Position numbers and translations under genes: made by a program. From assembly GCA_964508055.1 (NCBI GenBank), contig CAZDRI010000010.1, positions 1 to 48,400 on the forward strand: a stretch of DNA of 48,400 nt. The letters run 5' to 3'. The stretch is from CAZDRI01 sp964508055. Lineage in GTDB: Bacteria; Pseudomonadota; Gammaproteobacteria; PS1; Pseudothioglobaceae. Each line of letters begins with the position of its first letter. Within the stretch, counting starts at the first letter, position 1. Below, in pieces: positions 8,286-16,683 of the stretch. Below the pieces are notes generated by a model that was given only the letters and a program-made list of their open reading frames with translations, had not been told where the DNA came from and did not search any database.

Positions 8286-10292
8286 TTAATCTTTTACTAA
8301 ATTAAAAACAAAACCTTCAATGCCAGCATTATGCTGTTTTAGTTGTTTAACTGCAATAGATATGTCATCAACATTATGTTTACCATAAGCAAATATTAAG
8401 AAGTTTAGACTAGTAAGTCTTGCGATAATAACTGCTCTATTATTAACTTTATTAATAGTAGGAGCATTTATAATTACTACATCATAATCTTTAGAGACTT
8501 TATCTAAAATTTTGCCAAAATTACCATTTAATAAAAATTCTGCTTTAGCGTCAGATTTTAAACCTGTTGTCATTATTGATAAATTATTTATTTTGCTATC
8601 TTTTATTGCTTGTTTGAAATTTATATCATTAAATATTAAATCAATAAGACCATTTTTATTATCTAAAGAGAAATACTTTTCTATACTATTGTCTGCATCA
8701 GCATCAATTAATAATGTTTTTTTCCCTTGCTCTGCTAATACACAAGCTAAATTTGAATTTATAAAACTTCTACCACAATTTTGAGCAATAGAGCTAAACA
8801 TAATAATATTATTTTTTATTTTTTCTAATTTAAGATGTAAATTAATCCCAATTTTTCTTAAGGATTTAATAGCTAAATTATTTTTAGCTGTATTAAAAAG
8901 TAAATTTTCATTTGTTAATTTTGCTTGTTGTTTGCTATATGGCACCTCACCTATTGGTTTTATCTTTAATTTGTCCTCAATAATTGTTGCATTCTTGATG
9001 CTATTATCAAATGCATTTCTAATAAAAACCATAAATATTGCTAAAATAAACCCTACAATTAAACCAACAACTGCTATTAGTTTGTTTTTCGAAGGTTTTG
9101 GCAATAAAGGAACTTTAGCATAATCTAATACTTCTAAATTAACAATTATTTTATTTTTTATATTGTCTTTAATAATTCTATTGCTTTCAAGTTTTGATAA
9201 TACTTTATTGTATAAATTTTTAGCCTCAGATAAATTTCCCCTCAATATATAAAGTTTATTATCATTTTGTTGCACTAATGGCAATCTGTTTATTTTAGTC
9301 AATAAAATACCATTTTCTATTTGAATATTATAAATTTGTTCATTTAAAGATTTTATTTTTGTAAGTTCATCCTTATCATTTGTGTTTTTTAAAAATTCTT
9401 TTTCAAGTTCTAAACTAAGTATTTCATCTTGCTTTTTTACAAGTTTATTTATTAATCCTTCAGACTCATTGCTCAATGCAATTTTATTATTAGCAAATAA
9501 AAAACTATTTAATTCTACTAAAGCCTCTTTCATGGTTTGTTTTGCTTTTATAGTTTTTTTGTTTAAAAAAATTATTTTTTTATCAATGGAATTTAAAATA
9601 TAATTAAATTCCTCTTCAACTGCAGTTTTAGCAATAGTATTTAATATAGTTGTGATTTTATTAGCATCATAGCCTTTGATAGTTAATTTGATTGTATTTT
9701 TATTAGTACTTATTTTTATAATATTTATTAAGCTATTATATATATCTAAATTATTTCTTTTAACTACGCTAAACTTATCATTTTTATTAGCATTCAGCTG
9801 CGGTACTAAAATTTTAATATTATCCTTATCAACTAAATCATCAACATTGCCTTTCAAAACAGTTTTTCCTTTGAACTCTAATTGAAATTTATTATTACCT
9901 AAAGCTATAATTTCAAATTTCTTATTTTTAAAAATATCTGGAACTTCAAACTTCTCTATATGAATCTTATCTGTATCTACAGACTTAAACCCTAATAAAT
10001 CTAACTCTCTAACATTTGTTGTTAAATTATGTTTGTCAATAACTTTATATAACACATGCTTTGATAATAAAAACTCTGCCTTATTTGTAATAGGATGTTG
10101 GATAATATTGTTATTGTTGCTTAATAATAACAAATCAGTTTCATATATATCTTTTTTTGTGAACTTTACATAACCAACTGTTAATAAAAAGACCATTAAA
10201 GTTGTAGCTATAATAAGCCATTTGTTTTTTATTAAAACTTCAAATAGCTCTCTTAAATCTATTTCATCATCCACAGTATTTTTATTCTCCAT
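8286..10292 (-). CDS. Wzz/Wzc-like polysaccharide co-polymerase with degenerate BY-kinase domain
   Basis: A 668-residue inner-membrane protein controlling polysaccharide chain length or export. It has a Wzz domain with TM1 at about 25-43, a long periplasmic helical region (about 45-400, coiled-coil stretch 240-380), a proline motif and TM2 (about 405-423). A cytoplasmic P-loop ATPase domain follows (about 440-668). Unlike true Wzc kinases, Walker A reads NCGRS (505-509) with Arg in place of the essential Lys. Walker A' is LLIDADAD (527-534), and Walker B reads VVIINAP (605-611) with Asn for Asp. The C-terminus ends FVFNLVKD with no tyrosine cluster. I infer a structural co-polymerase that has lost tyrosine-kinase activity. 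No wza or wzb is beside it. Confidence 0.85.
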   Translation of the reverse strand: MENKNTVDDEIDLRELFEVLIKNKWLIIATTLMVFLLTVGYVKFTKKDIYETDLLLLSNNNNIIQHPITNKAEFLLSKHVLYKVIDKHNLTTNVRELDLLGFKSVDTDKIHIEKFEVPDIFKNKKFEIIALGNNKFQLEFKGKTVLKGNVDDLVDKDNIKILVPQLNANKNDKFSVVKRNNLDIYNSLINIIKISTNKNTIKLTIKGYDANKITTILNTIAKTAVEEEFNYILNSIDKKIIFLNKKTIKAKQTMKEALVELNSFLFANNKIALSNESEGLINKLVKKQDEILSLELEKEFLKNTNDKDELTKIKSLNEQIYNIQIENGILLTKINRLPLVQQNDNKLYILRGNLSEAKNLYNKVLSKLESNRIIKDNIKNKIIVNLEVLDYAKVPLLPKPSKNKLIAVVGLIVGFILAIFMVFIRNAFDNSIKNATIIEDKLKIKPIGEVPYSKQQAKLTNENLLFNTAKNNLAIKSLRKIGINLHLKLEKIKNNIIMFSSIAQNCGRSFINSNLACVLAEQGKKTLLIDADADNSIEKYFSLDNKNGLIDLIFNDINFKQAIKDSKINNLSIMTTGLKSDAKAEFLLNGNFGKILDKVSKDYDVVIINAPTINKVNNRAVIIARLTSLNFLIFAYGKHNVDDISIAVKQLKQHNAGIEGFVFNLVKD

Positions 10293-10363
10293 AACTTTAA
10301 TTTAAATAAATTTTTAGGATTTTACTTTTTCATTTTAAATTGCTTTAGCAAAAATTATAATCT

Positions 10364-10798
10364 TTAAACAGCTTCGATTTTATTCTTGCTATACTTTAGT
10401 TCTTTATAAAATTCGCCCATAATACTATCAAACATATTTTTAGTTTGCTCAGGCATATAATTATGTACTATCCTATTTCTTACATCCCTCATTTTCATCC
10501 AAATAAGTGTATTGCTTATTAGTCCTACTTTTTCCATTACATTTAATCCATCTCTTAAAGTAGCTGATTTATTAGCAAAATTATGATATTCATAAGCTTT
10601 AAAATACTTTAAAAAAACTTCTACACATCTGATAAACCTATCAGCAAGGGCATCATAAGGTTCTAATTCTTTTGGGGTATATGATTTACCAAGTTTATAA
10701 AAAGCTAAATCTTCTAATGATGCTTCTACTAAAATAAATGCTTTATTTACTTTTTCCTTTAAAACATTTTCCAGTTCATAAAAATTGTTTTTTATCAT
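10364..10798 (-). CDS. hepT: HepT-type HEPN ribonuclease toxin
   Basis: A 144-residue all-alpha HEPN protein. The motif R107-N-R-I-V-H112-N-Y114 is the R-x4-H-x-Y active site of HepT toxins, which cut RNA unless AMPylated by their MntA partner. The preceding text (FIRCVEVFLKYF, ATLRDGLNVMEKVGLI, IWMKMRDVRN) matches the normal helix order of this family. It starts 4 bp inside the end of the nucleotidyltransferase gene (coupled translation), giving the usual antitoxin-then-toxin order. It lies between aceE-mntA upstream and the co-polymerase gene downstream, all on one strand. Abortive phage defence or stabilisation of the locus is plausible; toxicity is inferred from the family. Confidence 0.82.
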   Translation of the reverse strand: MIKNNFYELENVLKEKVNKAFILVEASLEDLAFYKLGKSYTPKELEPYDALADRFIRCVEVFLKYFKAYEYHNFANKSATLRDGLNVMEKVGLISNTLIWMKMRDVRNRIVHNYMPEQTKNMFDSIMGEFYKELKYSKNKIEAV

Positions 10799-11079
10799 TT
10801 TATTCTTATCATATTCAAAGTGTTTGCAAACGCCTTTTGTTCTTTAGTCATATTGTCTTTATCAAATACAACTACATCAAGTTTACTATCTAGCTCCATC
10901 ATGAATTTCATACTTACATCTTGCGATAATTTAAGTGGGTTTTCCTTAGAGTATATTAATATATCTATATCACCACCTTTTTTATTATCGTTAACTCTAC
11001 TACCAAATAAATATACCTTATCTTCTACTTCTTCAAGTGCTATTTCCAAAGCTATTTTTTCGTCAGGATAAAGTCTCAT
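10795..11079 (-). CDS. mntA: MntA-type minimal nucleotidyltransferase antitoxin
   Basis: A 94-residue minimal nucleotidyltransferase. YLFGSRVNDNKKGGDIDILI (about 23-42) contains the metal-binding GSx9DxD motif, and LDVVVF (67-72) gives the third acidic residue (D68). In the MntA/HepT systems this protein adds AMP units to a tyrosine of HepT and neutralises it. The gene begins only 14 bp after aceE stops, so it may be transcribed from the aceE promoter. It overlaps hepT by 4 bp. A truncated relative lies at 8137-8256, on the other side of the co-polymerase gene. Confidence 0.82.
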   Translation of the reverse strand: MRLYPDEKIALEIALEEVEDKVYLFGSRVNDNKKGGDIDILIYSKENPLKLSQDVSMKFMMELDSKLDVVVFDKDNMTKEQKAFANTLNMIRIK

Positions 11080-11093
11080 TAAAATAAAAATAG

Positions 11094-13748
11094 TTATACT
11101 TTTGTAGGGTCTTCTTTGTTTGTGTCTAGTTTATAAAGTTTAATAGCCTTAGCTATTATTTTCTTATCTACTAGTTCACCTTCATCTATTAGTGCTATTA
11201 GAGTTGTTAGCACAATATAATATCTATCAATCTCAAAAAAATGTCTTAATTGTTTTCTAGTATCACTTCTACCAAAACCATCAGTTCCTAAAACTTCATA
11301 TCTTTTAGGAATGAATTTGCGCACTTGTTCACCATAAGCCTTAATATAATCAGTAGCAGCAATAACCGGTCCTTTAGTATCCTTTAAACACTTAGTTATA
11401 TAAGGAATATTATTGTTACTGGTTAATTTATTTACTCTATCTATGCTTTGTGCTTCGCGAGCAAGTTCGTTAAAACTAGTTACACTATAAACAGTTGCTT
11501 TTATATTCCAATCTTTAGCTAATAATTCTGCTGCAAACTCTATTTCTCTTAAAATTGAACCACTGCCTAAAAGTTGAGCTTCTATATCACTATTACCTAC
11601 TTGTTTTAATCTATATATTCCTTTTAATATACCTTCTTCTACACCTTTTGGCATTTCTGGATGAGAATAGATTTCATTCATAACAGTAATATAATAAAAC
11701 TTATTTTCTTGTTTTTCATACATTCTTTTCAAACCATTATGCATAATAACAGCTAATTCATAAGAATAAGTTGGATCATAAGATACACAGTTTGGTATTG
11801 TTGCAGCAGCAATGTGTGAGTGACCATCTTGGTGCTGAAGACCTTCACCAGCAAGAGTTGTTCTACCTGCAGTTCCACCTAATAAAAACCCTCTAGCTTG
11901 CATATCAGCAGCAGCCCAAGCTAAATCCCCAATCCTTTGAAATCCAAACATTGAATAATAAATATAAAAAGGAATCATAGTTAAACTATGAGTAGAGTAA
12001 GAAGTTGCTGCAGCAATCCAATCAGCAAATGCACCTGCTTCATTTATACCCTCTTGTAAGATTTGTCCTTTAATGTCCTCTCTATACCAAATAACCTTAT
12101 CAGAATCTTCAGGTTCATAAAGTTGTCCAGAAGAAGAATAAATGCCAAGCTGCCTAAATAATCCTTCCATACCAAATGTTCTAGCCTCATCAGGAATTAT
12201 TGGAACTAACCTTTTACTAAGTGTTTTATTTCTAGTAAGCAATGATAATAACCGCACAAAAACCATAGTTGTTGACATTTTCCTATCAGCAGTTGACTTT
12301 AAAAGTGAGGCAAAAATATCTAAACTAGGAATTTCAAGTTTTTCAATTTTGTGCTTTCTACTAGGAATATAACCTCCTAAATTTTTGCGTTTATCTCTTA
12401 AATATTGAATTTCAGTACTGTTTTCTCCAGGGTTATAAAATTTAAGTTCATGAATATCATCATCAGTTACTGGAATATTAAATCTACCTCTAAATTTTTT
12501 AAGAGCTTTTTCACCAAGTTTTTTTTGTGAATGAGTGGTATTTTTACCTTCACCAGCTTCACCCATACCATAACCTTTTACTGTTTTTGCAAGAATTACC
12601 GTAGGTTGCCCTCGGTGTTTTTTAGCAGTTCTATAAGCACTATATACTTTAACAGCATCATGCCCTCCTCGTTTTAGGGCATATATTTCATCATCAGACA
12701 TATCTTTTACTAATTCTAATAATTCAGGATACTTTCCAAAAAAATGCTCTCTAACATAAGCTCCATCTCTTGCTTTATATGCTTGATATTCGCCATCTAC
12801 TACCTCTTCCATCCTTCTTTCTAACAAGCCGCTTTTATCTTTTGCTAATAGTTCATCCCATTGACTACCCCAAATAACTTTGATTACATTCCATCCAGCT
12901 CCACGAAACATACCTTCTAATTCTTGAATAATCTTTCCATTACCTCTAACTGGACCATCTAATCGTTGTAAATTACAATTTATCACAAAAATAAGATTAT
13001 CTAATTTTTCTCGTCCAGCAAGTGAAATTGCCCCTAATGACTCAGGCTCATCCATTTCACCATCACCTAAATAAGCCCATACTGTGCGTTCATTTGTTTT
13101 TTTAAGCTCGCGGTGGTCAAGATATTTCATAAATCTTGCTTGATAAATAGCCATAATTGGACCAAGTCCCATTGAAACTGTTGGAAATTGCCAAAAATCT
13201 GGCATAAGCCATGGATGTGGATATGATGATAAGCCTTTTCTACCTATTTCTTGTCTAAAATTTAGAAGTTGTTCTTCAGTTAATCTACCTTCTAAATAAG
13301 CTCTAGAATAAATGCCAGGAGCACTATGCCCTTGAAAAAAAACTAAATCTCCACCTTGAGCAGAATCATTACCTAAATAAAAATAATTAAAGCCAATTTC
13401 ATATAATAAAGCACTAGAAGCAAAACTAGCAATATGCCCACCTAACTCTGATGAGTTTATATTAGCTTTAACTACCATAACCATAGCATTCCAGCGAATA
13501 ATTGCTAAAATTCTATTTTCAAGCTCAATATCAATATAAATATCATGCTCTTTATCAGCACTAATGCTATTTACATAAGCAGTATTTACACCTGAAGGTA
13601 ATTCTAAACCATCTTTATGAGCAATATCTATTAATTTATTAAGTATAAATTTAGCCCTGTCTTTTCCCTCTACTCTAACAACTGATTGAAAAGCATCAAG
13701 CCATTCTTGAGTTTCTTGGGCATCTATGTCTTTACTATATTCAGTCAT
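11094..13748 (-). CDS. aceE: Pyruvate dehydrogenase E1 component, homodimeric
   Basis: At 884 residues this is full length for proteobacterial AceE (about 887). It decarboxylates pyruvate with thiamine diphosphate and passes the acetyl group to the E2 lipoyl domain. The ThDP/Mg site is GDGEMDEPE (228-236) through NCNLQRLDGPV (257-267). Also present are QGHSAPGIYSRAYLEGRL (139-156) and the pyrimidine-domain segment LAGEGLQHQDGHSH. No aceF or lpd follows: the next gene, 14 bp downstream, is mntA. E2 and E3 must therefore be encoded elsewhere. The upstream 400 bp hold no convincing gene and probably contain the promoter. Confidence 0.97.
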   Translation of the reverse strand: MTEYSKDIDAQETQEWLDAFQSVVRVEGKDRAKFILNKLIDIAHKDGLELPSGVNTAYVNSISADKEHDIYIDIELENRILAIIRWNAMVMVVKANINSSELGGHIASFASSALLYEIGFNYFYLGNDSAQGGDLVFFQGHSAPGIYSRAYLEGRLTEEQLLNFRQEIGRKGLSSYPHPWLMPDFWQFPTVSMGLGPIMAIYQARFMKYLDHRELKKTNERTVWAYLGDGEMDEPESLGAISLAGREKLDNLIFVINCNLQRLDGPVRGNGKIIQELEGMFRGAGWNVIKVIWGSQWDELLAKDKSGLLERRMEEVVDGEYQAYKARDGAYVREHFFGKYPELLELVKDMSDDEIYALKRGGHDAVKVYSAYRTAKKHRGQPTVILAKTVKGYGMGEAGEGKNTTHSQKKLGEKALKKFRGRFNIPVTDDDIHELKFYNPGENSTEIQYLRDKRKNLGGYIPSRKHKIEKLEIPSLDIFASLLKSTADRKMSTTMVFVRLLSLLTRNKTLSKRLVPIIPDEARTFGMEGLFRQLGIYSSSGQLYEPEDSDKVIWYREDIKGQILQEGINEAGAFADWIAAATSYSTHSLTMIPFYIYYSMFGFQRIGDLAWAAADMQARGFLLGGTAGRTTLAGEGLQHQDGHSHIAAATIPNCVSYDPTYSYELAVIMHNGLKRMYEKQENKFYYITVMNEIYSHPEMPKGVEEGILKGIYRLKQVGNSDIEAQLLGSGSILREIEFAAELLAKDWNIKATVYSVTSFNELAREAQSIDRVNKLTSNNNIPYITKCLKDTKGPVIAATDYIKAYGEQVRKFIPKRYEVLGTDGFGRSDTRKQLRHFFEIDRYYIVLTTLIALIDEGELVDKKIIAKAIKLYKLDTNKEDPTKV

Positions 13749-14008
13749 TTTAATAATCCTTATGCATTAATTTTAATATAAGATTTTTGTATTGTTACAG
13801 TATTTTGAATTGAGCCTATAAAAGTTAAAACTAAATATGCCAAAACTTTTTTTTACAGCTACACCATCTTTTATCAGGAATGCTACCGCCATTACCAGCT
13901 AAGATAATTTTCACCCATTTTATATGGCAGGTTAGATTTTACCAGCAAAGCTAATAGCAAATAAGATAACACCACTTGTAAAGATTCATAATTTAGTTGC
14001 CAAAAATT

Positions 14009-14035
14009 TAATTACTTATCACAGTAATTATTTTT
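14009..14035 (+). terminator. AT-rich hairpin with T-run
   Basis: TAATTACT and AGTAATTA form a perfect 8-bp stem with a 6-nt loop, followed by five T residues on the plus strand. No plus-strand gene ends just before it, so it may be a relic of a lost gene or a chance structure. The stem is A/T-rich and weak. Confidence 0.3.
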
Positions 14036-14118
14036 ATCACTTTTATTACCTCATATTAGGCGATTTATTAGTATCAACTAGTAGTATTTAGCATTGCTTT
14101 TCTTGGTGCAGCTTTTGT

Positions 14119-14124
14119 TATAAT
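14119..14124 (+). promoter_or_regulatory. Candidate -10 box for arsC
   Basis: A consensus TATAAT lies 29 bp before the arsC start codon. The best -35 (TTGCTT at 14093-14098) is 20 bp upstream of it, longer than ideal, so only the -10 is supported. Confidence 0.35.
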
Positions 14125-14153
14125 TACAACTTCTCAAAAATGAGGCTTAAATT

Positions 14154-14543
14154 ATGAAAAATATATTATTTGTTTGCGTTGAAAATTCTTGCAGAAGCCA
14201 AATAGCTGAAGCTTTTGCAAAAATCTATGGAAAAGATGTTATTAAATCCTATAGCTCAGGTTCTAAACCATCTGGCATTGTTAATAAAAAAGCAATAGCT
14301 ACAATGAAAGAAGTTGGCTATGATTTAACTAGCCATAACTCAAAATCACTAACAGAAATACCAGATGTAGAATATGAATATGCAATAACAATGGGCTGTG
14401 GTGATGAATGCCCTTATGTTAAAGCAAAATATAGAGATGACTGGAAAATTGATGACCCAAAACATATGAACGCAAAAGATTTTGCAAATATTAGAGATAT
14501 AATAAAAGATAAAGTTATAAATCTTATCAATACTATTAAATAA
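14154..14543 (+). CDS. arsC: ArsC-like arsenate reductase / low-MW phosphatase fold protein
   Basis: A 129-residue protein with the LMW-PTP P-loop at the N-terminus: C8-VENSC-R14-S (Cx5R), where C8 is the nucleophile. Further on, MGCGDECPYV provides two more Cys, and DDWKIDDPKH is the acidic segment conserved in thioredoxin-coupled arsenate reductases. It would reduce arsenate to arsenite in the cytoplasm through a three-cysteine relay. No arsenite pump or ArsR regulator is adjacent, so a detached ars function or a related protein phosphatase is possible. It is the only plus-strand gene in this part of the window and is preceded by an AGG-type ribosome binding site (ATGAGG). Confidence 0.8.
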   Translation: MKNILFVCVENSCRSQIAEAFAKIYGKDVIKSYSSGSKPSGIVNKKAIATMKEVGYDLTSHNSKSLTEIPDVEYEYAITMGCGDECPYVKAKYRDDWKIDDPKHMNAKDFANIRDIIKDKVINLINTIK

Positions 14544-14570
14544 TCTTATCTAAATAAATCTACTAAATTA

Positions 14571-14633
14571 AGAAAGCTGCAAAACTTAATCATTTATCCT
14601 TATCCAAACCTCAACCAAATAATGACTAATGCA
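14571..14633 (+). repeat. Partial third copy of the R-M flanking repeat
   Basis: The sequence from AGAAAGCT through TAATGCA, just after arsC, can be aligned with the inner part of the 136-bp repeats at 40139-40274 and 42888-43024. Shared blocks are AGAAAGCT, CAAAACTTAATCA, TTTATCCTT, CCAAACCTCAACC and CTAATGCA. Relative to those copies about 14 bp after AGAAAGCT are missing. The orientation is the same as the left copy. It shows that the repeat is dispersed and not confined to the R-M module. Confidence 0.6.
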
Positions 14634-14659
14634 ATTATCTTAAAGAATAGTATGTTAGC

Positions 14660-15361
14660 TTATTTAGCAAAAATCCCATTAATTATATTTTGCATATTAA
14701 TTGCAGCATCATAAGGATTGTTAGCATTTTTGATAGGTCTGCCTACAACTATATAATCAGCTCCATTTTTAAATGCAGTTTTAACATCTACTACTCGTTT
14801 TTGGTCATCATCATTTTTTACTGGGCGAATGCCAGGTGTTACTGCTATTAATTTATTATTTACAAATTTTCTTAATTTTGGAACTTCTAACCCACTTGAT
14901 ATAACTCCATCGCAACCAGCCTCAAAAGCTCTTTTGGCTCTAGATAATACTAAATCTTCAACATCACATTTAAAGCCTAAATCAACTAAATCTCCTTCAT
15001 CTAGGCTAGTAAGTGCAGTTACTGCTAAAATTTTAAGATTGTTTTTATTTTCTGCTGCTTTTTCCATTATCTTTTGATTACCGTGAATAGTGCAAAAATT
15101 AGCACCATATTCACTAAGGCGATGCACAGTTCTGCCTACGGTCTCAGGCACATCAAAAAATTTTAAATCAACAAATACTTTTTTATTTTTCTTAATCAGC
15201 CATTGCAAAAGCTCAAAATAACCGCCAGTCATCAATAATTCCATGCCAATTTTATAAAAATTAACACTATCAGCTAATTTAACTACTAGATTTTTTGCTT
15301 TTTCAATGCTATCAACATCTAAGGCAAAAATAAGCCTATCTTCTCTATTTATATTTTTCAT
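14660..15361 (-). CDS. pyrF: Orotidine 5'-phosphate decarboxylase
   Basis: A 233-residue TIM-barrel enzyme catalysing the last step of UMP synthesis (OMP to UMP). The catalytic Asp/Lys/Asp array is in VDLKFFDVPETV (D65, K67, D70), with substrate residues in ALDVD (13-17) and YKIGMEL (36-42). The phosphate-binding end is VTPGIRP and VVGRPI. Length is normal for bacterial PyrF group 1. The start lies 2 bp after ugd stops, so it is the last gene of the vapB-vapC-pgi-ugd-pyrF run. UMP feeds the UDP-sugars made by its neighbours. Confidence 0.96.
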   Translation of the reverse strand: MKNINREDRLIFALDVDSIEKAKNLVVKLADSVNFYKIGMELLMTGGYFELLQWLIKKNKKVFVDLKFFDVPETVGRTVHRLSEYGANFCTIHGNQKIMEKAAENKNNLKILAVTALTSLDEGDLVDLGFKCDVEDLVLSRAKRAFEAGCDGVISSGLEVPKLRKFVNNKLIAVTPGIRPVKNDDDQKRVVDVKTAFKNGADYIVVGRPIKNANNPYDAAINMQNIINGIFAK

Positions 15362-15363
15362 AT

Positions 15364-16683
15364 TTAATTTCTACCTATACTTATATATTTAATACCATAA
15401 TTTTTAACATTATCTGGCTCATAAATATTTCTGCCATCAAAAATAACTGCTTGTTTTAACTTATTCTTAATATCCTTAAAATTAGGATTTCTAAATTCTT
15501 TCCATTCAGTCATAATAACTAAAGCATCTGCACCATCTAACACATCAAGTGGAGAGCTGCCATAAGTTAATTTCTCACTTGCAGGATAAATTCTTTTACA
15601 CTCTGCAATTGCTTTTGGGTCATACGCCCTCACATTAGCACCAGCAGCCCATAAAGATTCCATTAATACCCTACTTGAGGCTTCACGCATATCGTCAGTA
15701 TTAGGTTTAAATGCAAGACCCCAAATTGCAATTGTTTTGTCTTTTAAGTTAGTAAAATAATTTTGTAATTTATTAAACATAATTTGTTTTTGGTTTTTAT
15801 TAACAGTTTCAACTGCATTTAACAAAATTGCATCGTAACCAATTTCATTAGCTGTTTTTTCTAATGCTTGCACATCTTTTGGAAAGCAAGAGCCGCCATA
15901 ACCAACACCTGGATAAATAAAATGATAGCCAATCCTAGTATCAGAGCCGATACCATTACGCACTTTTTCAATATCAGCGCCTAATTTTTCAGCTAAGTTT
16001 GCAAGTTCATTCATAAAACTTATTTTTGTTGCTAACATTGCATTTGCGGCATATTTTGTGAGCTCAGCTGATTTAACATCCATCATAATAACCCTATCGT
16101 GATTGCGGTTAAAAGCAGCGTATAAATTATGCATAATATCTTTTGCTTTATCAGACTCTACTCCTATAATAATCCTATCTGGTTTCATAAAATCAGATAT
16201 TGCATCTCCTTCTTTTAAAAATTCTGGGTTAGACACAACTTCAAAATCAATATTTTTTCTTCTTTTTTCTAAAATGCTTTTTACTTTATTCTCAACTTTA
16301 TCAGCTGTGCCTACTGGAACAGTAGATTTATCTACAATAATTTTATAATCTTGCATATTATTAGCAATATTTTCTGCTACTTGTAAGACATATTGTAAAT
16401 CTGCTGAACCATCTTCATCAGGAGGGGTACCAACAGCAATGATTTGAACTATGGCAAAATCTACGGTTTTTTTAACATCTGTAGTAAATGATAATCTGTT
16501 ATTTTTTATGTTATTTTTAATAAGTTCTTTCAGTCCTGGCTCATAAATTGGCACACTTTCATTATTTAACAAATTAATCTTATTTTCATCAACATCCATA
16601 CACATAACTTCATTACCCATTTCTGCTAAACAAGCTGCAGTAACAAGTCCTACATATCCTGAACCATAAATACTAACTTTCAT
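15364..16683 (-). CDS. ugd: UDP-glucose 6-dehydrogenase
   Basis: A 439-residue NAD-dependent enzyme oxidising UDP-glucose to UDP-glucuronate for polysaccharide synthesis. The Rossmann loop is GSGYVGLVTAACLAEMG (7-23). SNPEFLKEG (151-159) holds the catalytic Glu, ATK (218-220) the Lys, and GYGGSCFPKD (261-270) the catalytic Cys266. The C-terminal domain has FKPNTDDMREASS. Length and motifs are complete. Its start overlaps the end of pgi by 11 bp. UDP-glucuronate would be a precursor for the glycans assembled by the GT4, GT9 and co-polymerase genes of the window. A GDP-mannose dehydrogenase-like activity is less likely. Confidence 0.95.
   Translation of the reverse strand: MKVSIYGSGYVGLVTAACLAEMGNEVMCMDVDENKINLLNNESVPIYEPGLKELIKNNIKNNRLSFTTDVKKTVDFAIVQIIAVGTPPDEDGSADLQYVLQVAENIANNMQDYKIIVDKSTVPVGTADKVENKVKSILEKRRKNIDFEVVSNPEFLKEGDAISDFMKPDRIIIGVESDKAKDIMHNLYAAFNRNHDRVIMMDVKSAELTKYAANAMLATKISFMNELANLAEKLGADIEKVRNGIGSDTRIGYHFIYPGVGYGGSCFPKDVQALEKTANEIGYDAILLNAVETVNKNQKQIMFNKLQNYFTNLKDKTIAIWGLAFKPNTDDMREASSRVLMESLWAAGANVRAYDPKAIAECKRIYPASEKLTYGSSPLDVLDGADALVIMTEWKEFRNPNFKDIKNKLKQAVIFDGRNIYEPDNVKNYGIKYISIGRN

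Larger units (their letters stand above)
13749..14153. other. Gene-poor region between aceE and arsC
   Basis: About 405 bp without a credible complete gene. On the minus strand a short frame around 13850-13935 reads KIILAGNGGSIPDKRW, resembling the phosphosugar loop of SIS/GmhA isomerases, but it is interrupted on both sides. On the plus strand the stretch before arsC reads IAFLGAAFVIITTSQK in one frame. These may be fragments of decayed genes or chance. The divergent promoters of aceE and arsC should lie here. Confidence 0.35.

Noticed and set aside
13850..13935. A short GNGGSIPD frame resembling the phosphosugar loop of GmhA
   Set aside because: The similarity covers only about 10 residues, and the frame is closed on both sides; kept as a remark only, not as a pseudogene.
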